A DNA stretch of 64,000 nt, from positions 62,001-126,000 of the forward strand of contig JAVBXN010000015.1 in the NCBI GenBank assembly GCA_030824515.1. Direction: 5' to 3'. The notes beneath the pieces are model-generated. The model saw nothing but the letters and a program-made list of their open reading frames with translations, was not told the DNA's origin and searched no databases. Positions within the stretch are counted from its first letter, which is position 1. The number at the start of each line of letters is the position of its first letter. This DNA comes from Pelobacter sp. GTDB lineage: Bacteria; Desulfobacterota; Desulfuromonadia; Geobacterales; Pseudopelobacteraceae. Positions 10,721 through 20,603 of the stretch are shown piece after piece. The position numbers were made by a program, and so were the translations under genes.

Positions 10721-11650
10721 ATGCTCGAACGTCTGCAAAAAATCATATCCGCCGCGGGAATCACTTCCCGCAGGGCCTCGGAGGAGTTGATCCTGAACGG
10801 TCAGGTGTCCGTCAACGGCGTCGTCATGACCGAGTTAGGCACTAAGGCCGATCCGTCGGTCGATACGATCACCGTCAACGGCAAAACTTTGAATGTCAAG
10901 GAAGAACGGCTCTACATCCTGCTCAACAAACCTTCCGGCTACATCACCGCGCTTAAAGACAGCCAGGGACGCAAGCTGGTTACCGACCTGTTGAAAGATG
11001 TGCCGGAGCGAGTCTATCCGGTGGGACGCCTGGATTACAACACCGAGGGTCTGCTGCTTCTGACCAACGATGGTGAGTGGGCCAACCGGCTGATGCATCC
11101 GCGGCACGAGATCGAGAAGGAATATCACGTCAGGGTGCGCGGCAAGGTGGTCGAACAACAGTTGAAACGCATGGCGGAAGGGGTCGAGCTGGAAGACGGC
11201 ATGACCGCGCCGGCGGTGGTGCGTTTGGTAAAAAGCGGTGAGCAGAACGACTGGATCTCGGTCACAATCCACGAAGGGCGGAACCGCCAGGTGCGGCGCA
11301 TGTGCGAAGCGGTCAGCCTGTCGGTAGTGCGCCTGAAAAGAATCCGCTACGGCAGCCTGTCGCTCGGCACCATCAGGGAAGGGCAGTTCCGCTACCTGAC
11401 CGACGTCGAGGTGAGCGAGTTGGCCGGATTGCCGACAAAGGTTTCGACGGCGAAAAGCCTGAAAGCTGGCGTGGAGCATTCGCAGGGGAAAGCGGCTCAG
11501 AAGCGCGTTCCGCGGGAGCCTCGAAACGCAGTGGAAGGCAATGCGCCGCCGGCCGTGAAAAGCGCCGAAAAGCGTGGGCGGCCCGGCCAGGACCGGAAAC
11601 CGTTCGCCCCCAAAACGGAAAGCGGGCGCCGGATGCCCAAAAAACCGTGA
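10721..11650 (+). CDS. rluB: 23S rRNA pseudouridine synthase RluB/RsuA family
   Basis: The protein has 309 residues. An S4 RNA-binding domain covers residues 1-60 (MLERLQKIISAAGITSRRASE). The catalytic domain carries the Asp motif VGRLDYNTEGLLLLTNDG, and the RsuA-family signature GRNRQVRRMCEAV follows. The last 65 residues are a low-complexity basic tail (many Lys, Arg, Pro), common in RluB and probably RNA binding. RluB modifies position 2605 of 23S rRNA in E. coli; the exact target here is inferred from family. A terminator follows. Confidence 0.9.
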   Translation: MLERLQKIISAAGITSRRASEELILNGQVSVNGVVMTELGTKADPSVDTITVNGKTLNVKEERLYILLNKPSGYITALKDSQGRKLVTDLLKDVPERVYPVGRLDYNTEGLLLLTNDGEWANRLMHPRHEIEKEYHVRVRGKVVEQQLKRMAEGVELEDGMTAPAVVRLVKSGEQNDWISVTIHEGRNRQVRRMCEAVSLSVVRLKRIRYGSLSLGTIREGQFRYLTDVEVSELAGLPTKVSTAKSLKAGVEHSQGKAAQKRVPREPRNAVEGNAPPAVKSAEKRGRPGQDRKPFAPKTESGRRMPKKP

Positions 11651-11664
11651 TTAAACCATTGTTG

Positions 11665-11705
11665 CCCCACCATCCGGCCGGCCCGGAAGGTGGGGCTTTA
11701 TTTTT
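11665..11705 (+). terminator. Rho-independent terminator after rluB
   Basis: CCCCACC (11665-11671) pairs with GGTGGGG (11689-11695), with an inner CCGG/CCGG pairing, followed by a T-rich stretch. It separates rluB from the convergent minus-strand gene, whose stop lies inside the T stretch. Confidence 0.7.
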
Positions 11706-12087
11706 ACTTCTTTAGCAGTGCCTTCTTCAGATTCTCCTGGAACTGTTCGGGAGAGAATCCCCTCATAACGATCTCGTCCTTGCCGCTGCCGAAAACTAGC
11801 ACAGGAACACCCTGGCTGTTGTATTTGCCGGTCAGTTCACGCATCGCACCGGCATCCAGTTCCACATCCCGGTTGATGAACGGTATCTCGTTTTTAGTCA
11901 GGTACTCCTTGGCCTCGCGGCAGTGGGGGCACCAGGCCACTGAATACAGCACTATTTGCGGATACTTCCTGGAGGCTTCGGCCCTGGCCGGGTCGAGCTC
12001 GCTCTGACGGGGTGTTTCGGCGGCGGTGCAGGCTATTGCCATGGCCAGCAGGATTCCGGCAGTGGTCAAAAATACTCTCTTAATCAT
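11704..12087 (-). CDS. Exported glutaredoxin-like thiol protein
   Basis: The 127-residue product has a signal peptide (residues 1-23) and a thioredoxin-fold domain. Its active site CPHC lies in LYSVAWCPHCREAKEYL, and the cis-Pro is in QGVPVLVFG. The GSGKDEIVMRGFSPEQF ending resembles the glutaredoxin-like proteins common in Geobacter. It probably acts on thiols in the periplasm. A strong AAGGAG lies before the ATG. It overlaps the upstream PDZ-protein gene by four bases (ATGA), so the two are co-translated. Confidence 0.85.
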   Translation of the reverse strand: MIKRVFLTTAGILLAMAIACTAAETPRQSELDPARAEASRKYPQIVLYSVAWCPHCREAKEYLTKNEIPFINRDVELDAGAMRELTGKYNSQGVPVLVFGSGKDEIVMRGFSPEQFQENLKKALLKK

Positions 12088-12458
12088 CGTTTCTCCTTGT
12101 TCGGTACGATCACCAGCTGTTGGCGGATCAAGCGGTAGGTTTGCGGTTTCTCTTCGCCGTCGCGCCTGACCTTGAGCACCACCGCCGTGCCCGACAGCCC
12201 CCTCAGCCGTTTTTGGACCATGCCGTGAAAATCGCTGCCCAGCGTTGCCTTGCCGTCTATATGGGTGATTATGTCTCCGGTTTTAATGCCGGCCTGGTGG
12301 GCCGGGCCGCCGTTGACGATCTGCCGGACGACGATCTGGCCGTTTTTCAGCGCCACACCGTCGATCCCGACGCCTCCGAAAGCGGTTTCGCTGTTGGCGG
12401 CCCAGGCCGGCAGAGCCAGCGTAAGCAGGCAGAGCGCATATGTTAACAGGTGTCTCAT
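12084..12458 (-). CDS. Small periplasmic PDZ-domain protein
   Basis: A signal peptide (residues 1-20, [10 protein letters not shown]) is followed by one PDZ domain (about 28-112) with the ligand-loop [12 protein letters not shown] and the core [20 protein letters not shown]. There is no protease domain, so this is a PDZ-only adaptor-like protein of 124 residues. It is the first gene of a two-gene minus-strand unit with the thiol protein, which suggests a shared role in envelope protein quality; that role is inference. Confidence 0.82.
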   Translation of the reverse strand: MRHLLTYALCLLTLALPAWAANSETAFGGVGIDGVALKNGQIVVRQIVNGGPAHQAGIKTGDIITHIDGKATLGSDFHGMVQKRLRGLSGTAVVLKVRRDGEEKPQTYRLIRQQLVIVPNKEKR

Positions 12459-12567
12459 GCCTTCTTTCTACCATAGCGCCGCGAACCAGGTCAAACCAAA
12501 CAAGCTGCTTGCATCCATAGCCCGATTGCACGTATCATTCCTGCCGACAAACATGGAGGAGAAGACA

Positions 12568-13947
<1,380 letters not shown>

Positions 13948-13949
13948 GC

Positions 13950-14231
13950 ATGTTCATCCACTGTCTCGAAATCCACCTCTCGCTCCCTTCCCACTCCCTG
14001 AAGGAGAAGCGCGGAATCGTCAAAAGCATCCTGGGGCGGGCCCGCAACCGCTTCAACGTGACCTGTGCCGAGGTTGACCGCCAGGATAACTCCGGTGTGG
14101 CGGTGCTGGGGTTCGTGACCGTCAGCCCGGATAAAAATATCTCCCGCCGGACGCTGGAAAAGGTCGAGGAATGGATCTACGAGGGCTGGCCGGACGTGGA
14201 AATCATCGGGGCGGATATTTCTGAAATCTGA
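13950..14231 (+). CDS. DUF503 family protein (YlxP-like)
   Basis: The 93-residue protein shows the family opening MFIHCLEIHLSLPSHSLKEKRGI and the core NRFNVTCAEVD, and it has no signal or membrane segment. Members are often found near ribosome or translation genes and their biochemical role is unproven. Here it follows asnS with a 2-base gap, so it is likely coupled to it. Confidence 0.88.
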   Translation: MFIHCLEIHLSLPSHSLKEKRGIVKSILGRARNRFNVTCAEVDRQDNSGVAVLGFVTVSPDKNISRRTLEKVEEWIYEGWPDVEIIGADISEI

Positions 14232-14414
14232 AACATTCAACTGACCGGTGGGCGACGATTAGCCTTGAAACTCAAACCGGCTTCGTAGTATATATACAGC
14301 TTGCCATTATGCCGCATAAAGCGCCGGTGCGCTTTGATATAGCCTGTTATTTCCTCTGTAATATTCGCTTATTGCGTCACAAAGTGCCATCAACCCGTAT
14401 TTCCTGGAGTCCGT

Positions 14415-15185
14415 GTGAAAATCTGTTCGCTGGCCAGCGGCAGCAAAGGAAACTGTCTTTACCTGGAGACCGGTGACGCGCGCGTGCTGATCGATGCCGG
14501 GCTGTCCCTGCGTGAAACGCTGCTGCGCATGGAGACGGTCGGAATCGATGCCGGCGGGGTTGACGCCGTGCTGGTCACCCATGAGCATATCGACCATATC
14601 CGCAGTGCCGGATCCTTTGCCCGCAAGTTCAAGGTTCCGGTGGTAGCCAGCCATCTGGTCCATCGCAAGTCGGAAAAATATTTCAAGAAGACGCAGGTGA
14701 TCGAATTCGAGTCCGGCTGTTCTTTTGACTTCAGGAGCATCTCCATCGATCCCTTCCCGATTACCCATGACAGTTGCGATCCGGTCGGCTTTCTGCTCGA
14801 ATCGCGGGAGGGGCGCTGCGGTTCGGCCACCGACCTGGGGATCGTAACCCGACTGGTGGCGGACAAGCTGCGCGGCTGCCGGGCGCTTAACCTGGAGTCG
14901 AACCACGATGTGGATATGCTGATGAACGGTCCTTATCCGTGGGAACTGAAGCAGCGTATCCGCTCCCGTCACGGCCACATCTCCAACGAGGAGTCGCTGG
15001 CGCTGCTGCACGATCTGGCCCATGCGGGACTTGAGGCGCTGGTAATGGCGCACCTGTCCGAGGTGAACAATCATCCCGACCATGTTGTGCGTTCCACGGA
15101 ATCGTTCCTGCGTAACCAGAATGTGTGCTCGCCGCAAATCGTGATCGGCGACCAATGTCACGCCGGCGCATTGATTGAAATATGA
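14415..15185 (+). CDS. MBL-fold metallo-hydrolase (YycJ/WalJ-like)
   Basis: The GTG start at 14415 has CTGGAGT upstream and gives the family N-terminus MKICSLASGSKGNCLYLE (256 residues). The metal-binding motif is THEHIDHI near residue 60, with further ligands in ITHDSCD and LESNHDVDML. The related YycJ proteins are exonuclease-like metallo-beta-lactamase-fold enzymes. The 183 bases upstream hold one 7-bp hairpin (14318-14335) and no gene that I can see. purB follows after 32 bases. Confidence 0.88.
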   Translation: MKICSLASGSKGNCLYLETGDARVLIDAGLSLRETLLRMETVGIDAGGVDAVLVTHEHIDHIRSAGSFARKFKVPVVASHLVHRKSEKYFKKTQVIEFESGCSFDFRSISIDPFPITHDSCDPVGFLLESREGRCGSATDLGIVTRLVADKLRGCRALNLESNHDVDMLMNGPYPWELKQRIRSRHGHISNEESLALLHDLAHAGLEALVMAHLSEVNNHPDHVVRSTESFLRNQNVCSPQIVIGDQCHAGALIEI

Positions 15186-15217
15186 AATATATCATCTGAA
15201 TCAAGGAGTTTATCGCA

Positions 15218-16513
15218 ATGATCGAACGTTATTCCCGTCCTGAAATGGCCCGCATCTGGGCTGCCGAAAACCGTTTCCGCATCTGGCTGGAGATCGAAAC
15301 CCTGGCTTGCGAGGCCCAGGCCGAGTTGGGTGTCATTCCCAGAGAAGTAGTGCCGGTGATCCGAGCCAAGGGGGATTTCGACATCGCCCGCATCGATGCG
15401 ATCGAGCTTGAGGTCAAGCACGACGTGATCGCCTTCCTGACCTCTGTCGCCGAATATGTCGGTCCCGAGGCGCGTTTCATCCACCAGGGGATGACCTCTT
15501 CCGATGTGCTGGACACCTGCCTGTCGGTGCAGTTGACCCAGGCCGCCGATGAGCTTCTGGCCGATATGGACATGGTGCTGGAGTCGATCAAGAAACGCGC
15601 CCTGGAACACAGGGACACAGTCTGCATCGGCCGTTCCCACGGCATCCACGCCGAGCCGGTCACCTTCGGCCTCAAGCTGGCCTCGTTCTATGCCGAGATG
15701 CAGCGCAACCGGGTCCGCCTGGCCGCCGCCCGTGAAAATATTGCCACCGGCGCCATCTCCGGCGCGGTCGGCACCTTTGCCAACATCGATCCCTACGTCG
15801 AGGAGTATGTCTGCGAGAAAATGGGGCTCAAGCCGGAGCCGGTCTCGACCCAGGTTATTCCCCGTGACCGCCACGCCGAGTACTTCTGCACGCTGGCGCT
15901 GATCGCCTCGTCCATGGAACGGATCGCGATCGAGATCCGCCACCTGCAGCGCACCGAGGTGCTGGAGGCGGAAGAGTTCTTCAGCAAGGGGCAGAAGGGG
16001 TCATCGGCCATGCCGCACAAACGCAACCCGATCCTGTCCGAAAACCTGACCGGCCAGGCCCGCTATATCCGCTCGCTCTGCATACCGGCCCTGGAAAACG
16101 TGGCGCTGTGGCATGAGCGGGATATCTCCCACTCTTCGGTCGAGCGCTACATCGCTCCGGATGCGACCGTGGCGCTGGATTTCTCCCTGCGCCGCCTGAA
16201 CGGCCTGATCGCCAACCTGGTGGTCTATCCCGAGAACATGCTGCGCAACCTGAACCAGATGAAAGGCCTGGTCTTCTCGCAGAAGATTCTGCTGGACCTG
16301 ACCCAGGCCGGCGTTTCGCGCGAGGATTCCTACCGCCTGGTGCAGCGCAACGCCATGAAGGTCTGGGAGCAGGGTGCGGATTTTCAGACCGAACTGCTGG
16401 CCGACCAGGAGGTTGTCGGCGCCTTGGGCGAAGCCAAGATTCGCGAGTCGTTCGACCTGAATTACCACCTCAAACACGTCAATACCATTTTCAAGCGGGT
16501 TTTCGGTGAATAG
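15218..16513 (+). CDS. purB: Adenylosuccinate lyase
   Basis: The 431-residue protein carries the fumarase/aspartase superfamily signature in GSSAMPHKRNPILSENL, the TSSDVLDT motif and the catalytic His region in GRSHGIHAEPVTFG. It acts twice in purine synthesis, releasing fumarate from SAICAR and from adenylosuccinate. AAGGAG precedes the ATG. It heads a run of purine genes (purL, purQ, purF), interrupted by an MscS channel and recQ. The stop overlaps the start of the MscS gene by 8 bases. Confidence 0.97.
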   Translation: MIERYSRPEMARIWAAENRFRIWLEIETLACEAQAELGVIPREVVPVIRAKGDFDIARIDAIELEVKHDVIAFLTSVAEYVGPEARFIHQGMTSSDVLDTCLSVQLTQAADELLADMDMVLESIKKRALEHRDTVCIGRSHGIHAEPVTFGLKLASFYAEMQRNRVRLAAARENIATGAISGAVGTFANIDPYVEEYVCEKMGLKPEPVSTQVIPRDRHAEYFCTLALIASSMERIAIEIRHLQRTEVLEAEEFFSKGQKGSSAMPHKRNPILSENLTGQARYIRSLCIPALENVALWHERDISHSSVERYIAPDATVALDFSLRRLNGLIANLVVYPENMLRNLNQMKGLVFSQKILLDLTQAGVSREDSYRLVQRNAMKVWEQGADFQTELLADQEVVGALGEAKIRESFDLNYHLKHVNTIFKRVFGE

Positions 16514-17603
16514 ACTACTGGATTTCGTAAAGGGCCTGCTGCGGGCCGATGCCGGAGACGGGGCGCTGCTGTTCTGGGCCAAGGAGATTCTGGGCTCTTT
16601 GCTTATACTGGCGCTGTTCTGGCTGCTGTCGCAGCTTGCAGTGATGATGCTGAACAAGTGGGGCAAACGCCTGACTTCATTTACCGCGACCGATCTTGAC
16701 GATCGGATCCTGGAGCGGGGCATACCTTATGCCTCGCGGCTTTTCATCATCCTGGGCGTATACCTGGCGATCCGCTCACTGCCTCTGCACGAGAGGCTTG
16801 TTAACGTCGCTTCAGGGCTACTCTACATCATCATGGTCGTGATAGTTTTCAAGTTGATCTATCATGCGCTGGATGATCTGATGAAATGGTATGTCGCCGG
16901 CCAGCAGGAAACGTCCGGGGCCGCCATGTCGCGCCAGATGCTGCCGGTTGCCGAGAAAATAGTTTCGCTGTTCCTGATGGCAGCTGCACTGATCATCGTG
17001 CTGAAACATTTCAACTACGATATTTTTTCACTGGTCACCGCGCTGGGGATCGGGTCACTTGCCATCGGCTTGGCTGCCAAGGATACGCTGGCCAACATGA
17101 TATCCGGTTTCACGCTGGTGCTGGACCGGCCGTTCCGGATCGGCGACCGGATACAACTGTCCGGCGGCCAGATCGGCGACGTTGCCGACATCGGACTGCG
17201 CAGCACCAAGATCAAGACACTGGATAATCAGTTGCTGATCATTCCCAACTCGGACCTGTGCAACACCATACTTGTCAACCAGGCCTTTCCGGACAACCGG
17301 GTCAAGGGGCGCGTCAACATCGGTGTGGCCTACGGCAGCGATGTGGAGCGGGTCAAGGAACTGCTGGTGGCAACCGCGCTGGAGGTGGAGGAAGTGTCGA
17401 AGTCTCCGCTACCGGAGGCCTATTTCAACGCTTTCGGCGATTCTTCGCTCAACATGGCCCTGTTTTTCTGGGTGGATGACTATGCCAGGCTGCTTGCGGT
17501 TAATGACAGGATAAATACGCTGATAATCCGGCGCTTCAAAGAAAACGCAATCGAGATTCCGTTCCCGACCAGGACGGTGATAATGGAAAAAGGAACTAAC
17601 TGA
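16506..17603 (+). CDS. Small-conductance mechanosensitive channel, MscS family
   Basis: This 365-residue membrane protein starts at a GTG inside the end of purB. It has hydrophobic segments near residues 25-50, 75-95, 100-120 and 155-175. The pore-lining helix GIGSLAIGLAAKDTLANMISG and the beta domain (DRPFRIGDRIQL, LRSTKIKTLDNQLLIIPNS) are typical of MscS. Such channels release solutes on hypo-osmotic shock. Its place between purB and purL is probably incidental operon packing. Confidence 0.92.
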   Translation: MNRLLDFVKGLLRADAGDGALLFWAKEILGSLLILALFWLLSQLAVMMLNKWGKRLTSFTATDLDDRILERGIPYASRLFIILGVYLAIRSLPLHERLVNVASGLLYIIMVVIVFKLIYHALDDLMKWYVAGQQETSGAAMSRQMLPVAEKIVSLFLMAAALIIVLKHFNYDIFSLVTALGIGSLAIGLAAKDTLANMISGFTLVLDRPFRIGDRIQLSGGQIGDVADIGLRSTKIKTLDNQLLIIPNSDLCNTILVNQAFPDNRVKGRVNIGVAYGSDVERVKELLVATALEVEEVSKSPLPEAYFNAFGDSSLNMALFFWVDDYARLLAVNDRINTLIIRRFKENAIEIPFPTRTVIMEKGTN

Positions 17604-17604
17604 A

Positions 17605-20595
17605 ATGGCCAATAGAATAGAAGTTGCCCTGAAAGCTGGTGTCCGTGATGCCCGCGGCGAGCGTATCAAGCGCGAAATTGAAGATTTTCTGCACCTGGCG
17701 GTTGATGATGTTCGCACCATCGATGTCTATACCGTTGACGCAGTCCTGGCGCCGGGCCTGCTGGAGCAGGCCGCCGCCGGACCCTTCAGTGACCCGGTGA
17801 TCCAGGTCTGGAGTCTCGACAAGCCGCTGGCCACCGGTTTTGACTATGTGGTCGAGGTCGGTTTCCGGCCGGGAGTCACCGACAATGTCGGGCGTACGGC
17901 CCGCGAAGCGGTTTCCTACCTGAGCGGCACCCCTTTCGCGGACGGCGAAGGGGTCTACTATGCGGTCCAGTACCTGCTGAAAGGGCTGCTGACGGCCGAC
18001 GATGTGGAAAATATCGCCACCGGACTGCTCTGCAACACGCTGATCCAACGCTACACGGTACTGTCTTCCCAGGATTTCTCCCAAAAGGGGGGCTTTGCCG
18101 CGGTGGCGCCGAAAGTACAGTCCGGGCTGAAGATCGAGGTCAAAGAAGTCGATCTGAATGTTTCCGATGAGGAATTGATGCGAATCAGCAGGGAGGGGGT
18201 GCTGGCCCTGACCCTCGATGAAATGCAGATAATTCAAAGCCATTACCGTGATCCTCGGGTTCTGGAAGAGCGCGCCAAGATCGGCCTGGGCGCGAAGCCG
18301 ACCGACGTGGAGCTGGAGTGCCTGGCCCAGACCTGGTCTGAGCACTGCAAACACAAGATTTTCGCCGGTACGGTGCATTACGAGGATGAAAACGGCCGAA
18401 AGCAGGAGATCAAGTCCCTGTTCAAGTCCTTCATCCAGCGCACCACCAAGGATGTGCGCGAGAAGATGGGCGACAAGGATTTCTGCCTGTCGGTTTTCAA
18501 GGACAATGCCGGGGTGATCAGGTTCAACGATAAACACTCACTGGTCTTCAAGGTCGAAACCCACAACTCCCCCTCGGCGCTCGACCCTTACGGCGGTGCG
18601 CTGACCGGCATCGTCGGCGTCAACCGCGACCCGTTCGGCACCGGCCAGGGTTCGAAGCTGATATTCAATACCGATGTATTCTGCTTTGCCGATCCGTTCT
18701 TCAAGAAACCGCTTCCCAAACGGCTGCTGCATCCGCGCCGGATCTACGAAGGGGTGGTCGAGGGGGTCGAGCATGGCGGCAACAAGAGCGGCATCCCGAC
18801 AGTCAACGGCTCACTGGTTTTTGACGAGCGCTTTGCCGGCAAACCTCTGGTGTTTTGCGGAACCGCCGGTCTGATGCCGGCCGAGGTAAACGGTCAACCG
18901 GGGCATGACAAATACATCAAGCCGGGCGACCTGATTGTTATGACCGGCGGCCGGATCGGCAAGGACGGCATCCATGGTGCGACCTTCTCGTCCGAGGAAC
19001 TGAATGAAAATTCGCCGGTCACGGCGGTGCAGATCGGCGACCCTATAACCCAGAAGCGCATGTTCGACTTTCTGATCCGGGCCCGCGACAAGGGGCTGTA
19101 CCGTTTCATAACCGACAACGGCGCCGGCGGGCTCTCCTCCTCGATCGGCGAGATGGCCGGCGAATGCGGCGGCTGTCGCATGGACCTGGCCAAGGCGCCC
19201 TTGAAGTATCCCGGCCTGAACCCCTGGGAGATCCTGATCTCCGAGGCCCAGGAACGCATGTCGCTGGCGGTGCCGCCGGAGAAGATCGACGATTTCCTGG
19301 CCATGGCAACCCGCTTCGGCGTCGAGGCCAGCGTGCTGGGCGAATTCACCGACAACGGTGTCTTCCACATCCTCTACGAGGATAAAACCGTGGCGTATCT
19401 GCCGATGGATTTCATGCACGAGGGGCTGCCGCCGATGCAACTGCCGGCCAAGTGGGTGCCGCCGCTGCACGAGGAGCCGGTTTGCGCCGAGAAACTTGAC
19501 TATACCGAAGACCTCAAACAGCTGCTTGCCAGCCTGAACATCTGCTCCAAGGAGTCGGTGGTGCGGAGATATGACCACGAGGTGCAGGGGGGCTCGGTGG
19601 TGAAACCCTTCTGCGGTGTTGCCAACGACGGCCCTTCCGACGCGGCCGTGGTTCGGCCGATTCTGGAATCCTTCGAAGGGGTGGTTACTGCCCACGGCAT
19701 CTGCCCGCGCTACTCCGATATCGATACCTACCACATGACCGCCAATGCCGTTGACGAGGCGCTGCGCAACTACGTCGCGGTGGGGGGCTCGCTGGAGCTG
19801 GTGGCCGGTCTGGACAACTTCTGCTGGTGCGACCCGGTGCAGTCGGAGAAAACGCCGGACGGACCCTACAAGATGGCCCAGCTGGTGCGCTCCAACCAGG
19901 CACTGTATGATGTCTGCATGGTCTACAACCTGCCGCTGATCTCCGGCAAGGACTCGATGAAAAACGATTTCTACGACGGAACAGTCAAGATTTCGATTCC
20001 TCCGACGCTGCTGTTCTCGGTGATCGGCAAGATCGAGGATGCCAGGAAAGCGGTCACGATGGATGTCAAACGTCCGGGCGACTTCGTTTACCTGCTGGGT
20101 TGTACCGCCAACGAACTGGGCGGCTCGGAGTACCTGGCGCTGAAGGGTTTCGTCGGCAATAAAGTGCCCAGGGTGGATGCGATTTCGGCCTATGCCCGTT
20201 ATCAGGCCTACCATCAGGCGGTGCTGCAGGGGTTGGTGGCTTCCTGCCATGACCTGTCCGACGGCGGCCTGGCGGTGGCGGCTGCCGAAAGCGCCTTTGC
20301 CGGCGGATTCGGCATCTCGCTCGACCTTTCCCGCGTTCCCTGGCAGGGTCTGGAAGATGGCTGGAATGACGAGGCGCTGCTCTTCGCGGAATCCGCTTCG
20401 CGCCTGCTGGTTACGGTGCGACGTGAGCACTCGGAGGCTTTCGAGGCGATCATGGGAGATGAGTGCTGTGCCCGGATCGGTGTCGTGACCGAAAATCCGG
20501 AGTTGCTGATCGAGGCGATCGAAGGGCACAACGTCATCAATGCCGACCTGGCCGAGCTGAAGCAGGTCTGGCAGAGCACGTTACGGGAGCTGTAG
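17605..20595 (+). CDS. purL: Phosphoribosylformylglycinamidine synthase, PurS-PurL fusion
   Basis: The protein has 996 residues. The first 175 look like two successive PurS-type domains (RIEVALKAGVRDARGERI and YVVEVGFRPGVTDNVGRTA), followed by the PurL synthetase core with TWSEHCKHKIF, the metal/ATP segment VFKVETHNSPSALDPYGGA and a repeat half near residue 775 (ISGKDSMKND). There is no glutaminase domain, which is supplied by purQ at 22499. Together they make FGAM from FGAR, ATP and glutamine. PurS is a separate small protein in Bacillus and part of a 1300-residue single chain in E. coli, so this is an intermediate arrangement. Confidence 0.94.
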   Translation: MANRIEVALKAGVRDARGERIKREIEDFLHLAVDDVRTIDVYTVDAVLAPGLLEQAAAGPFSDPVIQVWSLDKPLATGFDYVVEVGFRPGVTDNVGRTAREAVSYLSGTPFADGEGVYYAVQYLLKGLLTADDVENIATGLLCNTLIQRYTVLSSQDFSQKGGFAAVAPKVQSGLKIEVKEVDLNVSDEELMRISREGVLALTLDEMQIIQSHYRDPRVLEERAKIGLGAKPTDVELECLAQTWSEHCKHKIFAGTVHYEDENGRKQEIKSLFKSFIQRTTKDVREKMGDKDFCLSVFKDNAGVIRFNDKHSLVFKVETHNSPSALDPYGGALTGIVGVNRDPFGTGQGSKLIFNTDVFCFADPFFKKPLPKRLLHPRRIYEGVVEGVEHGGNKSGIPTVNGSLVFDERFAGKPLVFCGTAGLMPAEVNGQPGHDKYIKPGDLIVMTGGRIGKDGIHGATFSSEELNENSPVTAVQIGDPITQKRMFDFLIRARDKGLYRFITDNGAGGLSSSIGEMAGECGGCRMDLAKAPLKYPGLNPWEILISEAQERMSLAVPPEKIDDFLAMATRFGVEASVLGEFTDNGVFHILYEDKTVAYLPMDFMHEGLPPMQLPAKWVPPLHEEPVCAEKLDYTEDLKQLLASLNICSKESVVRRYDHEVQGGSVVKPFCGVANDGPSDAAVVRPILESFEGVVTAHGICPRYSDIDTYHMTANAVDEALRNYVAVGGSLELVAGLDNFCWCDPVQSEKTPDGPYKMAQLVRSNQALYDVCMVYNLPLISGKDSMKNDFYDGTVKISIPPTLLFSVIGKIEDARKAVTMDVKRPGDFVYLLGCTANELGGSEYLALKGFVGNKVPRVDAISAYARYQAYHQAVLQGLVASCHDLSDGGLAVAAAESAFAGGFGISLDLSRVPWQGLEDGWNDEALLFAESASRLLVTVRREHSEAFEAIMGDECCARIGVVTENPELLIEAIEGHNVINADLAELKQVWQSTLREL

Positions 20596-20603
20596 CATCT
20601 ATT

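Noticed and set aside
14318..14335. Hairpin AAAGCGC/GCGCTTT between the DUF503 gene and the MBL-fold gene
   Set aside because: No T tract follows and no pairing partner suggests a riboswitch, so I do not call it a terminator.
18811..20529. Long minus-strand open frame of 572 codons
   Set aside because: It is antisense to purL and has no recognisable motif.
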